NCBI RefSeq assembly: GCF_030453185.1
Contig: NZ_JAKDKW010000001.1
Location: 1 to 64,000, forward strand
DNA from: Yaniella sp.
Lineage (GTDB): Bacteria; Actinomycetota; Actinomycetes; Actinomycetales; Micrococcaceae
Direction: 5' to 3'
DNA: 64,000 bases
Shown here piece by piece: positions 1 through 10,242 of this stretch. A program made the translations under genes and the position numbers. The first letter of the stretch is position 1, and each line of letters opens with the position of its first letter. Under the pieces are notes generated by a model. That model had not been told where the DNA came from. It ran no database searches and worked only from the letters and a program-made list of their open reading frames with translations.

Positions 1-129
1 CAAAGTCCTCCACTTCGGTCCAACTCCTGCAATTTCCTTGAAATAAGCCGAATTTCCGGGCTCGGGGGGAGCGTAGTGGGTGGATAAAAGATGAAAATTC
101 CCTCAGAATAGGAGTTGAAATGTTGATTG

Positions 130-159
130 TGGTGGAAAGTGGGGTAAAGTGGGGGACTA
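130..159 (+). promoter_or_regulatory. Putative MraZ-binding repeats upstream of mraZ
   Basis: Three 10-nt direct repeats TGGTGGAAAG/TGGGGTAAAG/TGGGGGACTA; matches known TGGG-type MraZ operator spacing, located about 60 bp upstream of mraZ. Confidence 0.7.
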
Positions 160-220
160 AGAGGACGGTGGTCGCAGAGCATGAGCAAACGGGATCAAAC
201 AACGTTGGGGGTTGTGCCAA

Positions 221-652
221 ATGTTTTTGGGTACATACACTCCACGTTTGGATGAGAAATCCCGCTTGATCTTGCCGGCAAAGTTCAGAGACGAATTGTC
301 TGACGGTGTAGTGCTCACTAGAGGACAAGAACGTTGTGTGTACGTGTTCTCGATGGAAGAGTTTCAGCGAGTGCACGAACAGATGCGAGAAGCTCCGCTC
401 TCTTCGCGTCAGGCCAGGGACTATATTCGTGTTTTCTTATCTGGAGCTTCAGACGAGAAGCCGGATAAGCAAGGCAGGATCACAATCCCAGCCCCGCTAC
501 GAGAGTATGCGGGACTAGATCGTGACGTTGCTGTAATTGGTGCTGGTGCGCGTGCAGAGATCTGGGACCAAGCCGCTTGGAGCGATTACCTCAACGAGCA
601 GGAGACGGCATTCTCTGAAACTGATGAGGAAGTCATTCCCGGATTGTTCTAA
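221..652 (+). CDS. mraZ: Transcriptional regulator MraZ
   Basis: [24 protein letters not shown]-terminus, first gene of dcw cluster; ATG at 221 preferred over TTG at 212. Confidence 0.95.
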   Translation: MFLGTYTPRLDEKSRLILPAKFRDELSDGVVLTRGQERCVYVFSMEEFQRVHEQMREAPLSSRQARDYIRVFLSGASDEKPDKQGRITIPAPLREYAGLDRDVAVIGAGARAEIWDQAAWSDYLNEQETAFSETDEEVIPGLF

Positions 653-819
653 CCAGCAATCTGCCAAAGCACATACAACTTCATCGTGGTGAGGACTCTT
701 ATTTCAGACCTCTATCCGGACAGCTGGCCTGCCTTCCCCTGGGCCAGGTGCACGGATGGGGATCTGGACTAAGAGCCATCATTTTTCTCAGCACTGTCGG
801 CGAAACGCAAAGGAGCATA

Positions 820-1845
820 ATGGCAGCTATCGACCGAGATGGTCAGCACGATGCCCCGGTAGCTCCAGGCGCTGCCCGACGTCACGTTCCTGTAATGGCG
901 GATCGGGTCATCGATTTGCTGGTACCAGGTGTAGCGTCCGCTCGACAGCAAGACCGTCGACCAATACTCGTCGATGCAACCCTAGGCATGGGCGGTCATT
1001 CGCAGTTGATGTTAGAACGATTCGACGATGCAATCGTGATCGGCATTGACCGGGATACCCAAGCACTTGAACTGGCCGGTCAACGGCTCAAGACTTTTGG
1101 CGATCGGTTTATCGCTTTTCATGGAACATATGACGAGATTCTTGCTGCGTTAGGCACCGCCGATACCGAAGCAGCGGATGGGTATCTCTACGATCTAGGT
1201 GTATCGTCCTACCAATTAGACGAACGAGATCGTGGCTTTGCTTACTCCTATGACGCTCCGCTCGATATGCGGATGGATCCTACTGCCCGTTTCAGCGCCG
1301 CAGATGTTGTGAACGACTACGACCAGCGCAGGTTAGAACAACTCATTCGACGTTTTGGTGAAGAGAAATTTGCGCGCCGTATTGCCACAGCCATCGTCGC
1401 CCGAAGAGATGAGCAGCGTTTTTACCGCACCGGTGATCTCGTTGAGGTAATTCGAGGGGCAGTCCCAGCGGCTGCAGGCCGCTCCGGTGGACACCCCGCC
1501 AAGCGGACATTCCAAGCATTGCGTATAGAGGTTAATGAGGAGCTCAGTATTTTGCGCGATGCGTTACCGGCTGCGCTTAAAGGCTTGCACATTGGGGGCC
1601 GCATGGTGGTCATGAGCTATCACTCGTTAGAGGATCGCATCACGAAAAAGGCCTTCCAGGAACAGGCGACCAGTCTCACACCGCCGAATTTTCCGGTTGA
1701 ACTAGAGGAACACGCCCCGGTGATCAAGGTATTGACGCGAGGCACTGAAAAACCTACCGAACAAGAAATTGCTGATAATCCACGCGCTGCTTCGGCCAAA
1801 GTACGTGCGATAGAAAAAATTCGACCAACCAGGAGCAACGGATGA
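820..1845 (+). CDS. rsmH: 16S rRNA (cytosine1402-N4)-methyltransferase RsmH
   Basis: HVPVM..., [25 protein letters not shown] motifs; AGGAG SD before ATG at 820. Confidence 0.95.
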   Translation: MAAIDRDGQHDAPVAPGAARRHVPVMADRVIDLLVPGVASARQQDRRPILVDATLGMGGHSQLMLERFDDAIVIGIDRDTQALELAGQRLKTFGDRFIAFHGTYDEILAALGTADTEAADGYLYDLGVSSYQLDERDRGFAYSYDAPLDMRMDPTARFSAADVVNDYDQRRLEQLIRRFGEEKFARRIATAIVARRDEQRFYRTGDLVEVIRGAVPAAAGRSGGHPAKRTFQALRIEVNEELSILRDALPAALKGLHIGGRMVVMSYHSLEDRITKKAFQEQATSLTPPNFPVELEEHAPVIKVLTRGTEKPTEQEIADNPRAASAKVRAIEKIRPTRSNG

Positions 1846-2612
1846 CCACTTCCCCCTCGAACATCCGCGTATTGCACCCCGAATACTCTACGGATGCCAC
1901 CGCGAGACCCCTTGACGATGATCAACTACATGATCTTGATACGCAACCTAGCTATACGCCAAATGGTCGCGATCCTGATGCCAAAACACGTCGGGACCAA
2001 TTCAAGGTTATCTCTGGTCAGCTCAAGCGGACACCAATTGGTTACACAATTTTCGTCATGACCATCCCAATTGTCGCGCTGCTAGTGGTTTTGGTCGTCA
2101 ATATCGTCCTATCCAACCGACAGTACGACCTCGTTGAGCTGAATAGCCAGCTCACCAACATCACGCAGTCGAATGAAGCGTTGGCGCAGGACCTGGCGCA
2201 AAGTTCGGCTCCCCAGTCCGTGGCACAACAAGCTGCCGATCTCGGAATGGTTTTACCCGGCGCGTCAGCTTCGATCGATCTTGCTTCCGGGGAGATCACT
2301 GGAAAGGCAACAGCTGCCGAAGCAGACAACACCCCGACGAGTTTTGTGTCAGAACCAACGGTCCGTTCGGGTACAGGAGTTCCGGCTGAGGTTGAGGCTC
2401 CAGAACACTCTGCGTCCGCTCCGGTGAAGATGACAAACGAGGGGGTCCCTGGCCCCGAGTCCGACACTGTGAAAATCGTTGAACCACAAATCTCCATGCC
2501 AGAGTCCGGTGTGACGAATTCAGCACCTCAGAATGGCGTGGCAGAGACAAATGGCGACTCTTCGGTGGGTAGTCTTCAAGGACCCCAGGTTAGTCTTGCA
2601 GCCGGCAACTAA
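1842..2612 (+). CDS. FtsL-like membrane protein (dcw cluster) with long low-complexity C-terminal tail
   Basis: Position between rsmH and ftsI, single TM ([26 protein letters not shown]) followed by coiled-coil-like segment. Confidence 0.75.
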   Translation: MTTSPSNIRVLHPEYSTDATARPLDDDQLHDLDTQPSYTPNGRDPDAKTRRDQFKVISGQLKRTPIGYTIFVMTIPIVALLVVLVVNIVLSNRQYDLVELNSQLTNITQSNEALAQDLAQSSAPQSVAQQAADLGMVLPGASASIDLASGEITGKATAAEADNTPTSFVSEPTVRSGTGVPAEVEAPEHSASAPVKMTNEGVPGPESDTVKIVEPQISMPESGVTNSAPQNGVAETNGDSSVGSLQGPQVSLAAGN

Positions 2613-2645
2613 TGCCGCGAAGCTGGTCGAGTCTGTTGAAGGCAG

Positions 2646-4439
2646 GTGAGTCGTGTGCCCCAAGCGCTAAGTACTGGATCGCAAAAGTCCAGACTAAAGG
2701 TGACTATGTCGCTATTGATGGTTTGCCTACTAGTGCTGGGTGGTCGGCTCCTTTTTGTTCAGGGCATCGATGCAGAAGATCAAGCCCAACAGGCGATGGA
2801 CCGAAGAACACGGCCTGTTACGCTTGCCCCAGAGCGGGGATCGATCTTGGACCGGGACGGACAAATCCTGGCAGAGTCTGTGCAACGCTATGACCTGGTC
2901 GTTGATCAGCGTTTAGTACAGGATTCCAGAGTCTGGGAACCCGAAGAATCCGGCTACGTAGATTTAGACATCGAAGAACAGCTTGAAGAGCTTGCCGAAG
3001 TGCTGGAAATCGACTACCCGGAACTCGAAGAAATCATGGTGGGAGAGCGTCCCTACCGAGTCGTATCACGACGAGTCACACCGGAAGTGAAAGAAGAAGC
3101 CCTCGAAATCGGCATCCCGGGTCTCATCTCTGAACCAGTAGCCGACCGAATGTACCCCAATGGGGGTGTGGCCGGATCTGTTATCGGATTTAACGGGCAC
3201 GACGGGCAAGGCCTTGAAGGTATCGAACGCTCACAAGACAAACGACTCAGCGGACAAACAGGTGAGCGAATTTTCGAAATATCTGCCGATGGCGTCCGGA
3301 TTCCCAACGCCTCATTTTCTGAAACCCCAGCTGTTAACGGAAACGATGTTCAGCTAACCATTGATCAAGATGTCTCCTGGTACGCGCAGGAAGCCATTGC
3401 CTCCAAAGTTGATGAGTACAACGCCGAATGGGGGAACATCGTGGTTATGGATGCCAAATCCGGTGAAATATTGGCCTTATCGGACTCCGAAACAGTTGAT
3501 CCGACAGACCCCTCAGAGACGGATCCACTCTTCTGGCGTCCCACTGCACTATCGCAGGCGTTCGAACCTGGATCAACTGGTAAAGCGGTAACCTTTGCTG
3601 CTGCCTTAGACTCGGGCGAGGTCACGCCCGAAGATAAGTGGACGGTGCCCCACAGCCAAACCTTCAACAACGAAGAAATCAATGACTCGATGCCGCACGA
3701 CACACACGACATGACCACCGCTGGTATTTTTACGAGGTCCTACAACACCGGCACAGTTCAAGTTGCGACACAACTCAGCGCCGAAGAGCGTTGGGAATAT
3801 ATGAAGGACTTTGGTATTGGCGAGCCAATCGACATAGGCATGACGAACGTCAACAAGGGTCTGTTCACCTCGTGGGAGAACTGGGATAGAAGACAACACT
3901 TCACCACCACGTTTGGACAGGGATATTCCCTGACTTCGTTGCACACCACTCGAATTTTCCAGGCCCTAGCAAATGGTGGAAAAATGATGCCTCCACGAAT
4001 CATTGATTCATATATCGACGAAGACGGCATTGAAACCGAATGGGAGCCGCCAACAGAGCCTCAACAAGTCGTCTCTGAGGAAACGGCAGATGACATGTTG
4101 AAGCTGATGGAAGGAGTCGTCGAAGAAGGCACCGCCTACAACGCCCAAATTGATGGCTACCGTGTAGGCGGAAAGACTGGAACAGGCCAGGCTGCTGGAG
4201 CCGGAGGATACGACGGCCACACCACATCCTTTACCGGAGTCGTGCCAATAGATGATCCCCAGTTCATCGTCTCAGTAGCTGTCCACCGCCCGCAAGGCGA
4301 ATGGGAATCTTGGCAAGTCACCGATACTGCAGCCGACGTCATGGAATATCTACTGAGTAAATACTCTGTTCCACCGTCCGAAACCGGGCCCCAGATCTAC
4401 GATGTATTTACCGAAGACCCACAGGAAAGGCCATGGTAG
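2646..4439 (+). CDS. ftsI: Penicillin-binding protein 2/3, FtsI
   Basis: Transpeptidase motifs (FEPGSTGK, SYNTG, GGKTGTGQ), dcw position. Confidence 0.93.
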   Translation: MSRVPQALSTGSQKSRLKVTMSLLMVCLLVLGGRLLFVQGIDAEDQAQQAMDRRTRPVTLAPERGSILDRDGQILAESVQRYDLVVDQRLVQDSRVWEPEESGYVDLDIEEQLEELAEVLEIDYPELEEIMVGERPYRVVSRRVTPEVKEEALEIGIPGLISEPVADRMYPNGGVAGSVIGFNGHDGQGLEGIERSQDKRLSGQTGERIFEISADGVRIPNASFSETPAVNGNDVQLTIDQDVSWYAQEAIASKVDEYNAEWGNIVVMDAKSGEILALSDSETVDPTDPSETDPLFWRPTALSQAFEPGSTGKAVTFAAALDSGEVTPEDKWTVPHSQTFNNEEINDSMPHDTHDMTTAGIFTRSYNTGTVQVATQLSAEERWEYMKDFGIGEPIDIGMTNVNKGLFTSWENWDRRQHFTTTFGQGYSLTSLHTTRIFQALANGGKMMPPRIIDSYIDEDGIETEWEPPTEPQQVVSEETADDMLKLMEGVVEEGTAYNAQIDGYRVGGKTGTGQAAGAGGYDGHTTSFTGVVPIDDPQFIVSVAVHRPQGEWESWQVTDTAADVMEYLLSKYSVPPSETGPQIYDVFTEDPQERPW

Positions 4440-4461
4440 CCCATATTAGAGGGCGGCCACT

Positions 4462-6093
4462 ATGACCATGATGCGACCACAAAATAAAGTAAACGTAAAA
4501 CTTGACGCAATCGCGAAAAATTTAGTCCAGTATCAGCCCTCAATATCCGGTTCTACCGATATAACGGTTATGGGCATTTCCATGAACTCGAAAACAGTCC
4601 AGGCAGGCGACCTCTACGCTGCCGTAGCCGGGGCACACCACCACGGTGCGGACTACCTCGACCAAGCTCTTCTTGCTGGGGCAGTTGCGGTACTGACTGA
4701 CGCCCGTGGCCTGGAACGAGTGCCCCGAGATGTCCCCGCAATCGTGGTGGAGGATGTACGAGGAGCCCTTGCCGAGGCTGCCGCAGTCATCTACGACAAC
4801 ATCGCGTCCACACCACCGCAAATGTATGGCGTAACCGGGACGAACGGGAAAACCACTACAACCTACTTCGTCAATGCCCTGTTGGCAGCAATAGGAGAGA
4901 CGACCGGACTTATCGGGACGATCGAGACGCGCATCGCAGGGCGATCAGTGTCTTCACAATTCACTACGCCGGAAGCACCGGACCTTCACAGCCTTATGGC
5001 ATTGATGCGTGAATCGTCGGTCACCGCAGCAGCCATGGAGGTGTCTTCACACGCCATGGCATATAAACGAACCTTTGGGCTGCGCTACGGGGTCGCTGGT
5101 TTTACCAACCTCACTCAGGACCACCTCGACCTCCACGGCACCATGGAGCACTACTTTGCTTCCAAAGCACTCCTATTCAACGACGACCACTCGACCAATC
5201 AAGTCGTAACAGTCAACGGCGGAGCTGAACCAGCCTGGGGCATGAAACTGTCCCAGCAATTAGCGAATCCCGTAACACTTGACCTGGGGCCAGCAGCAGT
5301 TGTGGACATCGATGTGCCAGACACCACTTGGAAAATCATCGAAGTCGAAGCCGTGGGCATCGGGCATCGGTTCACGTTGCAACACGAATCCGGCTATAAA
5401 GTCGCCACACGCGTAGATATGCCGGGTAAGTTTAACGTTGCCAATGCCGCCCTGGCCGCTGTGATGGTCTACACAGGTCATGATCGCCAGGATTGGGACG
5501 TCATCACCGAAACATTGAGCGTTGCTGAGCACGCACCATTTGAATCAGCCGTGCCCGGGCGCATGGAAGTTCTTTCGAAACAGCCAACTGTGATCGTAGA
5601 TTTTGCTCACAACCCAGACGGTTTGACACAAGCTTTACAAGCAGTGAATCGCTCCCGAGACCAAGATGATGAGGCCGGACGCACCATTTTAGTCTTCGGG
5701 GCAACAGGACAGCGCGATACGGTTAAGCGTCCACTCATGGGCCGTATTGCCGCTGAATATGCTGACGTCGTGATCGTCACCGACGATGACCCGCATTACG
5801 AGGAGCCCGCTCAAATTCGAAAACCCGTCATTGAAGGTGCCGCGTCGTACGTCAAAGCCAATGGCACAGATACCCAAATACTAGAAATAGCGCCGCGGGC
5901 CAAAGCTCTGGCGTATGCGGTCGAGATCGCGTCGCGGCACGACACCATATTGGCCGCGGGACGCGGGCATGAGACCCACCAGGACATCGCCGGTGAACCA
6001 TTTGAAATCGACGATCGCGAAGTCCTTCGCCACCACCTTGTCGATCACGGATTCATTACAACTGGCGCAGCATCAGCGGAACTCACGGACTAA
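4462..6093 (+). CDS. murE: UDP-MurNAc-tripeptide ligase MurE
   Basis: GVTGTNGKTTTTYF, HNPDGL; Mur ligase family in dcw order. Confidence 0.95.
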   Translation: MTMMRPQNKVNVKLDAIAKNLVQYQPSISGSTDITVMGISMNSKTVQAGDLYAAVAGAHHHGADYLDQALLAGAVAVLTDARGLERVPRDVPAIVVEDVRGALAEAAAVIYDNIASTPPQMYGVTGTNGKTTTTYFVNALLAAIGETTGLIGTIETRIAGRSVSSQFTTPEAPDLHSLMALMRESSVTAAAMEVSSHAMAYKRTFGLRYGVAGFTNLTQDHLDLHGTMEHYFASKALLFNDDHSTNQVVTVNGGAEPAWGMKLSQQLANPVTLDLGPAAVVDIDVPDTTWKIIEVEAVGIGHRFTLQHESGYKVATRVDMPGKFNVANAALAAVMVYTGHDRQDWDVITETLSVAEHAPFESAVPGRMEVLSKQPTVIVDFAHNPDGLTQALQAVNRSRDQDDEAGRTILVFGATGQRDTVKRPLMGRIAAEYADVVIVTDDDPHYEEPAQIRKPVIEGAASYVKANGTDTQILEIAPRAKALAYAVEIASRHDTILAAGRGHETHQDIAGEPFEIDDREVLRHHLVDHGFITTGAASAELTD

Positions 6094-6114
6094 CGCGGTA
6101 AGGTCAAATGCGAA

Positions 6115-7596
6115 ATGATTGAACTCAAAGCACACCAGATAGCAGAAGCTACGGGCGGTCGGCTCACCTCCAGTGTCGACGTCACGACTACAGTTACCTC
6201 TGCCGATACAGATTCCCGTCAACTCGTACCGAATTCTTTGTACATTGCCAGGCGTGGTGAAGTCACCGATGGACACAACTTTATTACTGCAGCTCGAGCA
6301 GCCGGAGCCCAGCTGATTCTGGCGGAACGAGAAACCGCCGATCAGCGCGGTGGAGTCGACCCTGCCGTGATTGTCGACGATTCGACCGTAGCCATGGGGG
6401 ACCTGGCTCATTACATTGTCGAAAAGATCCGGGAACACTCAGAAACCACTGTGATCGGTATAACCGGGTCCGTTGGTAAGACTTCCACCAAAGATGCACT
6501 AGCCACGCTGCTGTCATCTCAGGGACCAACGGTCGCTCCGCGAGGCTCCTATAACGGTGAAACTGGCTTGCCCCTCACTATCTTTACTGCCGACCTCGAG
6601 ACCCGGTTTCTAGTAGTTGAAATGGGTGCTGATCGTCTTGGAAACATTAGTGAACTCACCAATATCGTGCGCCCGGATATTTCGGTAGTCCTTACCGTTG
6701 GTACCGCTCATGCTCAATCCTTCGGCTCGCTAGAGAACATTGCCATAACCAAGGGCGAAATCGTAGAAGCGCTCGAACCAAACGGCATCGCAGTCCTCAA
6801 CGCCGATGACATCAAGGTCGCCGAAATGGCAACCCGGGTGCCCAGCGGAGCGAAAACGATCTGGTTCTCGGCTGCCTCATTGCCGCCGGAGCGCCAACAC
6901 CTACTTTATGCTGCAGATGCAGCGACCACCGAGAACGAAAACCCACGCTTCAATCTGCAGTACCTCGGCGATGACGCCACTGACGAAGATCGCATGGGTC
7001 GGGATGTCACCGCGCACATGATCGGTGAACACCACACATCGAACCTGCTAGCAGCAGCCGCAGCGGCGCTGGCAGCGGGGCTGGACCTAGAGACAATTGC
7101 CGAAGTCATGCCCGAAATTGGCCCTACTTCGGCACACCGTATGGCGCGCACTGATCGCGCTGACGGCATCACCATCATCGACGATGCCTATAATGCGAAC
7201 CCCGAATCGATGCGAGCAGGACTCAAAACCCTGGCCATGCTTGGGCGCAACACCGGTCGTCGCACCTGGGCGATCTTAGGCCCAATGCTTGAACTGGGAG
7301 ACCAGCACGCCAAGGAACATATCCTGCTCGGGGAGACCGTAGTGCGGTTAAATATCGACCAACTCGTCGTTGTGGGTACCGAAGCTCGAGCACTCTATAC
7401 CGGTGCAGTAAACGAGGGTTCCTGGGGTGACGAAGTCGACCACGTGTTATCGAATGATGAAGCCTTCGAGCTGCTGACAGAGCGCGCTCAACCAGGCGAC
7501 ATCATTTTCGTCAAGGGTTCCAACGGCACTCGCCTCTGGGAACTCGCCGACCGACTGACCACTGAAAACCTGGTGGGCCGCAAGGAGATGCCGTAA
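6115..7596 (+). CDS. murF: UDP-MurNAc-tripeptide D-Ala-D-Ala ligase MurF
   Basis: GITGSVGKTSTKD, DDAYNANPESM. Confidence 0.95.
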   Translation: MIELKAHQIAEATGGRLTSSVDVTTTVTSADTDSRQLVPNSLYIARRGEVTDGHNFITAARAAGAQLILAERETADQRGGVDPAVIVDDSTVAMGDLAHYIVEKIREHSETTVIGITGSVGKTSTKDALATLLSSQGPTVAPRGSYNGETGLPLTIFTADLETRFLVVEMGADRLGNISELTNIVRPDISVVLTVGTAHAQSFGSLENIAITKGEIVEALEPNGIAVLNADDIKVAEMATRVPSGAKTIWFSAASLPPERQHLLYAADAATTENENPRFNLQYLGDDATDEDRMGRDVTAHMIGEHHTSNLLAAAAAALAAGLDLETIAEVMPEIGPTSAHRMARTDRADGITIIDDAYNANPESMRAGLKTLAMLGRNTGRRTWAILGPMLELGDQHAKEHILLGETVVRLNIDQLVVVGTEARALYTGAVNEGSWGDEVDHVLSNDEAFELLTERAQPGDIIFVKGSNGTRLWELADRLTTENLVGRKEMP

Positions 7597-8700
7597 GTGA
7601 TTGGACTATTGATAGGCGCTGTACTTGGCGTCATCCTCACGGTTGTGGGAACACCCCTGTTTATCCGCTTGCTGAATCGGCGCGGATACGGCCAGATAAT
7701 TCGAGACGACGGACCCACCACACACGCAACAAAACGCGGCACCCCCACCATGGGTGGTGTCGTGATCGTGATCAAATTTGTGCTCGTGTACTTCGTCACC
7801 CACTGGATCATGTCCATGCTCGAATTAGAGAACTCCGGCATCACGGTCTCGGCGTTATTACTCTTATTCCTGACCGCCGGTATGGGTTTGATCGGTTTCC
7901 TTGACGACTACATCAAGATCTCGAATCAACGATCCCTCGGACTGACCCCCACCGGAAAGATTGTCGGACAGGGAGCGGTCGGCATTACGTTTGCGATCTT
8001 GGCGCTCAACTTCCCGAATAGTCAGGGGTTCACCCCGGCGTCAACAGCCATATCGGTATTCCGTGATACTTCCTGGGATCTGGCGTTTTTCGGAGCCACA
8101 GCCGGCGCCATCTTATTCGTCATCTGGTCGAATCTGATCACCACTGCTACAACCAACGCAGTGAACCTCACTGATGGACTGGACGGACTCGCCACAGGGG
8201 CCGTTGCCATGGTCTCTGTGGGCTATGTCCTGATTACGCTCTTCCAAAACAACCAGGCCTGCTCCGGCACGAGCAGTGCAGGGGGCTGCTACGAAGTCCG
8301 CGATCCGATGGACCTCGCCCTGCTGGGATCGATTCTGGCCGGCGTGCTGCTGGGATTCTTATGGTGGAACACCGCCCCGGCAAAAATCTTCATGGGCGAC
8401 ACCGGTTCCCTGGCGCTGGGTGGCGCACTGGCCGGATTTGCCATCTTCTCCAAAACACAAGTGCTGCTCGTTGTACTTGCTGGACTGATGGTCGTGATTG
8501 CCGCTTCAGTCATCATCCAAGTGGGATACTTCAAGATTTCCGGAGGCAAGCGCGTCTTCCTCATGGCTCCACTCCAGCACCACTTCGAGCTCAAAGGCTG
8601 GGAAGAAGTTACGGTAGTGGTGCGCTTCTGGCTCATAGGGCTGGGCTTTGTAGTGGCCGCGCTAGCAATGTTTTACGCTGAATGGGTGATCCTCCGATGA
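7597..8700 (+). CDS. mraY: Phospho-MurNAc-pentapeptide transferase MraY
   Basis: FLDDYIK, NAVNLTDGLDGLA, MAPLQHHFELKGW motifs; GTG start. Confidence 0.97.
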   Translation: MIGLLIGAVLGVILTVVGTPLFIRLLNRRGYGQIIRDDGPTTHATKRGTPTMGGVVIVIKFVLVYFVTHWIMSMLELENSGITVSALLLLFLTAGMGLIGFLDDYIKISNQRSLGLTPTGKIVGQGAVGITFAILALNFPNSQGFTPASTAISVFRDTSWDLAFFGATAGAILFVIWSNLITTATTNAVNLTDGLDGLATGAVAMVSVGYVLITLFQNNQACSGTSSAGGCYEVRDPMDLALLGSILAGVLLGFLWWNTAPAKIFMGDTGSLALGGALAGFAIFSKTQVLLVVLAGLMVVIAASVIIQVGYFKISGGKRVFLMAPLQHHFELKGWEEVTVVVRFWLIGLGFVVAALAMFYAEWVILR

Positions 8701-10217
8701 ACCAGACACTAGATCATCTCACCACGTGGGACTCCAACTGGTCGGAACTCTCCGTCGTGGTCACGGGTATCGGCGTCACAGGATTCTCCGTGGCGGATAC
8801 GCTTGCTGAGCTTGGTGCCGCAGTTATTGTTGTCGACGGTAAAGATACTGCAGAGAATCGAAAAGCTGCCGAAACCCTGAAGATCGTCGGCGTCAAAGAC
8901 GTCCTCCTAGGTGAGGACGCCGTCACAGGCTTGCCTGATGCCACAGGTATCGGCGGCAACATCGATGTCGTGATCACCTCACCCGGCTGGCGGCCAGATA
9001 ACGCCGTGCTTATGGCAGCCCAACAGGCGGATATTCCAGTGTGGGGTGACATAGAGTTCGCTTGGCGAGTGCGTCAGCGCGAGGGAAAACGTACAGCTCA
9101 ATGGGTGGTTCTGACCGGTACTAATGGCAAGACGACTGTCGCCACGATGGCGCAGTCTATGGCACGCGCCCAAGGGCTGGACGCTGTTGCCGTCGGTAAT
9201 GTCGGAACACCTATTCTGGATGCTATTCGTTACCCAGATGGTTTTGACCTTCTCATCGTAGAACTCTCATCGTTCCAGCTGCATTGGATCGAGCACATCC
9301 AACCTGAAGCTTCCGTAGTGCTGAATATCGCCGAAGACCACTTGGATTGGCACGGGGGGTTCGAAAACTACAAGGCAGCCAAAGCCAAAGTATATGAGAA
9401 CACCCGCATTGCCGCTATCTATAATGACGACGAAGCTGAGACCATAAGGATGGTCGAGGAAGCTGACGTTATCGAAGGGTGTCGGGCCATCGGTATATCG
9501 ACCGATACGCCGCAGCGTTCGATGCTCGGCACAGTGGATGATTTGCTTGTCGATCGGGCGTATCTCATCAGCCGCGGATCCCAAGCACTCGAGCTAGCCG
9601 AGTTTGGTGACATAGGAAATCCTGCCCCGCAGCACATGGTTTTTAACGCGCTAGCAGCGGCCGCTTTGGTCCGCGCTGTTGGCGTCGAACCTGCGGCGGT
9701 ACAGGCCGGGTTGCGCACCTATGAGCCGGAACCTCATAGGATTCAACCGGTTGCGCACTTTCATGATGTTTTGTGGGTCGATGACTCAAAGGGAACTAAC
9801 CCACACGCGACAGATGCTGCACTGGCCACCTATAGGCCAATCATCTGGATCGCCGGAGGCCTGTCCAAAGGGGCTTCCTATGAAGATCTTGTGAAAACGC
9901 ATAAAGATCGCCTAAAATCGGTCATCCTCATTGGCACAGACCACGCCGGAATCGTTGCTGCTCTGCAGCGACACGCACCTTCGGTTCCTGTCCACACCGA
10001 CTATCTGCGAGACACTACAGTGGAAGTTGCAAACGGAGCTGCGGTGATGCGAGAAGTGGTCAACTTAGCCCACCAGCTGGCAGAACCGAACGACACCGTG
10101 TTGTTATCTCCGGCGGCGGCCTCCATGGACCAATTCGCAAACTATAACGTTCGTGGAGAGGCTTTCACCGACGCGATCGCCACGATGCTATCCGACATCA
10201 ATTATCCGGGACACTAA
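8697..10217 (+). CDS. murD: UDP-MurNAc-L-Ala D-Glu ligase MurD
   Basis: GTNGKTT, dcw order; ATGA overlap with mraY stop. Confidence 0.95.
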   Translation: MNQTLDHLTTWDSNWSELSVVVTGIGVTGFSVADTLAELGAAVIVVDGKDTAENRKAAETLKIVGVKDVLLGEDAVTGLPDATGIGGNIDVVITSPGWRPDNAVLMAAQQADIPVWGDIEFAWRVRQREGKRTAQWVVLTGTNGKTTVATMAQSMARAQGLDAVAVGNVGTPILDAIRYPDGFDLLIVELSSFQLHWIEHIQPEASVVLNIAEDHLDWHGGFENYKAAKAKVYENTRIAAIYNDDEAETIRMVEEADVIEGCRAIGISTDTPQRSMLGTVDDLLVDRAYLISRGSQALELAEFGDIGNPAPQHMVFNALAAAALVRAVGVEPAAVQAGLRTYEPEPHRIQPVAHFHDVLWVDDSKGTNPHATDAALATYRPIIWIAGGLSKGASYEDLVKTHKDRLKSVILIGTDHAGIVAALQRHAPSVPVHTDYLRDTTVEVANGAAVMREVVNLAHQLAEPNDTVLLSPAAASMDQFANYNVRGEAFTDAIATMLSDINYPGH

Positions 10218-10242
10218 GACAACCGACCAACAGGAGCGCGAT

